The notes beneath the pieces are model-generated. The model saw nothing but the letters and a program-made list of their open reading frames with translations. It made no database searches and was not told the DNA's origin. This document shows, piece by piece, positions 5,537 to 6,715 of a stretch of 6,715 bases of DNA. A program made the position numbers and the translations under genes. Within the stretch, counting starts at the first letter, position 1; each line of letters begins with the position of its first letter. This DNA comes from Candidatus Thorarchaeota archaeon (GTDB lineage Archaea; Asgardarchaeota; Thorarchaeia; Thorarchaeales; Thorarchaeaceae). The stretch is taken from the NCBI GenBank assembly GCA_020355105.1, contig CP070658.1:1621948-1628662 (forward strand), given 5' to 3'.

Positions 5537-6715
5537 ATGAAAGCGCTTGTGCTCACTGCAGGAATGGGCGAAAGACTCCGACCTCTGACCTCAAACAGGT
5601 CAAAGTCAATGCTGATGATTGCGGGTCGTCCCGTTCTGCAGTATATTATCGACAGTCTCAAAGACAATGGAATCTTGGACATTGTTATCGTGGTTGGCCA
5701 CGGTCGGGAGGAACTGATGGGTCACTTTCAGATGGGCGGTGACCAGGGAGTCAGGATCCGTTATGTCGTCCAACATGAGCAGAAGGGGGTGGAACATGCC
5801 ATCCTATCTGCCAAGGAAGAAATCGAGAATGAGGATGAGTTCCTCCTGGTGAATGGTGATGTCCTCGTAGAATCTGAAATGGTGGAGCGGGCACTAACCA
5901 ACTACAATACCATGAACTCTGACATTGCCATGCTCGTAACACTTGTGTCAAATCCTGAACAGTTTGGCACTGTCAGAATGGACGCCAGTGGCGCTGTCGA
6001 GAAGCTTGTAGAGAAGGGCGGACCAGACCGTTATGTCAGCAACTACGCTGTCGCCGGTGTTTCGGTCTTCAAGAAGGAAACGCTTCCCATACTAGCTGAT
6101 AACGTCACAATGGAGAACACTGTGGAAAGGATGATTGCAGACGGGAAGATCGTGTCTGCAGCGGTGTGGGAGAAAGAGTGGGCTGAGTTCACTTGGCCAT
6201 GGGACATACTCAATGCAAACCGGATTGTGATGGACCGAGAGCTCAAGGGTAAAGGTAGCTTCATAGCGGAGTCTGCTGAGGTCCACGAGAACGTCGCATT
6301 AGAGGGGCCAGTGTATATCGACAAGGGATGTGTCATCCGACCAGGTGCGACAATCAGCGGACCAGTCTACATAGGGAAGAACGCATATGTTGGCAACAAC
6401 TCACTTGTGCGAGGATACTCAAGCCTCTGTGAAGGCGTTCATATTGGCTTCGGTGTTGAGATGAGGAACTCGATGGTGTTCGATCGAGTCCAAGTTGGGA
6501 GAATGACGTTTGTTGCTGATTCCATCGTTGGAGCTGATTCATGTATTGAGGCAGGAGCTCAAATGTGGAACTGGAGACCTGGAGGCAAACCTCTGTTTAT
6601 GAGATACAAGGAAGGAGAAGTAGAGATACCCATCGAGAAGTTCGGAGCTATCATCGGAGACAATGTTGTCGTAGGAGTCAACGTTTCTGTGATGCCGGGT
6701 ATGCGAATCGGAGAA
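5537..6715 (+). CDS. GlmU-like sugar-1-phosphate nucleotidylyltransferase with beta-helix domain (3' partial)
   Basis: The frame runs to the window edge (393 codons) with no stop; family members are about 400 residues, so little is missing. The N-terminal half is a nucleotidyltransferase: the Gly-rich nucleotide loop AGMGERLRPLT (residues 8-18), K23 of the sugar-phosphate loop (here NRSKSM, where TRPKPM is usual), metal-binding D108 in LLVNGDVL, and D223 in TWPWDIL. From about residue 240, hexapeptide-like repeats (I-x-x-x-A, V-x-x-N and so on) form a left-handed beta-helix. It would join a sugar 1-phosphate to UTP or dTTP, feeding glycan synthesis. The acetyltransferase site looks degenerate (R322 and F325 where active relatives have His and Tyr), though N345 is kept. 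The start is fixed by an in-frame TGA at 5531-5533. No clear ribosome site is visible; it follows alaX by 35 bases. Confidence 0.9.
   Translation, partial: MKALVLTAGMGERLRPLTSNRSKSMLMIAGRPVLQYIIDSLKDNGILDIVIVVGHGREELMGHFQMGGDQGVRIRYVVQHEQKGVEHAILSAKEEIENEDEFLLVNGDVLVESEMVERALTNYNTMNSDIAMLVTLVSNPEQFGTVRMDASGAVEKLVEKGGPDRYVSNYAVAGVSVFKKETLPILADNVTMENTVERMIADGKIVSAAVWEKEWAEFTWPWDILNANRIVMDRELKGKGSFIAESAEVHENVALEGPVYIDKGCVIRPGATISGPVYIGKNAYVGNNSLVRGYSSLCEGVHIGFGVEMRNSMVFDRVQVGRMTFVADSIVGADSCIEAGAQMWNWRPGGKPLFMRYKEGEVEIPIEKFGAIIGDNVVVGVNVSVMPGMRIGE

Noticed and set aside
5323..5682. 119-residue minus-strand frame across the alaX/nucleotidylyltransferase junction
   Set aside because: It is antisense to two well-supported genes and has no recognisable domain.

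Overview
The window looks archaeal. The genes have TATA-like boxes (some with a possible upstream BRE), Shine-Dalgarno-like sites, and starts at ATG, GTG and TTG. The protein set includes a free-standing AlaX-type tRNA editing protein and a sugar-1-phosphate nucleotidylyltransferase of the archaeal GlmU-like type. GC content is middling. I cannot place the lineage; an Asgard or Bathyarchaeia-type genome would fit, but that is only a guess.

Layout. At 1-1227 (+) one reading frame runs from the left edge through half a zinc ribbon, a charged segment, a long Pro/Ala-rich linker and a C-terminal coiled coil. It is interrupted by a single in-frame TAG at 259-261. Two copies of an 11-residue motif flank that TAG in the same frame, so the two halves appear to be, or recently to have been, one protein. 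Two small plus-strand genes follow (1333-1530 and 1769-1954), separated by a 238-base gap with a clear TATA box. At 2072-2758 (-) lies a calcineurin-like metallophosphoesterase. It is divergent from an M20 metallopeptidase/deacylase at 2991-4127 (+), across a 232-base spacer.

From 4218 to the right edge there is a compact plus-strand cluster: a single-pass membrane-anchored protein of unknown function, an AlaX-M alanyl-tRNA editing hydrolase, and a GlmU-like nucleotidylyltransferase with a left-handed beta-helix tail, cut by the window edge. The gaps are 18 and 35 bases, and a promoter-like element precedes the first gene. Shared transcription is likely, but no common pathway is evident.

Most notable points: (1) the in-frame TAG inside an apparently intact coding frame, together with the TAG stop of alaX, whose read-through would end exactly on an ATGA overlap with the next gene; either UAG is sometimes read as sense here, or the first gene carries a nonsense mutation or base error; (2) the nucleotidylyltransferase seems to lack the acetyltransferase His and Tyr of bifunctional GlmU-like enzymes; (3) an uncharacterised zinc-ribbon/Pro-rich/coiled-coil protein and two small beta-rich proteins that I do not recognise. 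I see no mobile element, CRISPR array, rRNA or convincing tRNA.
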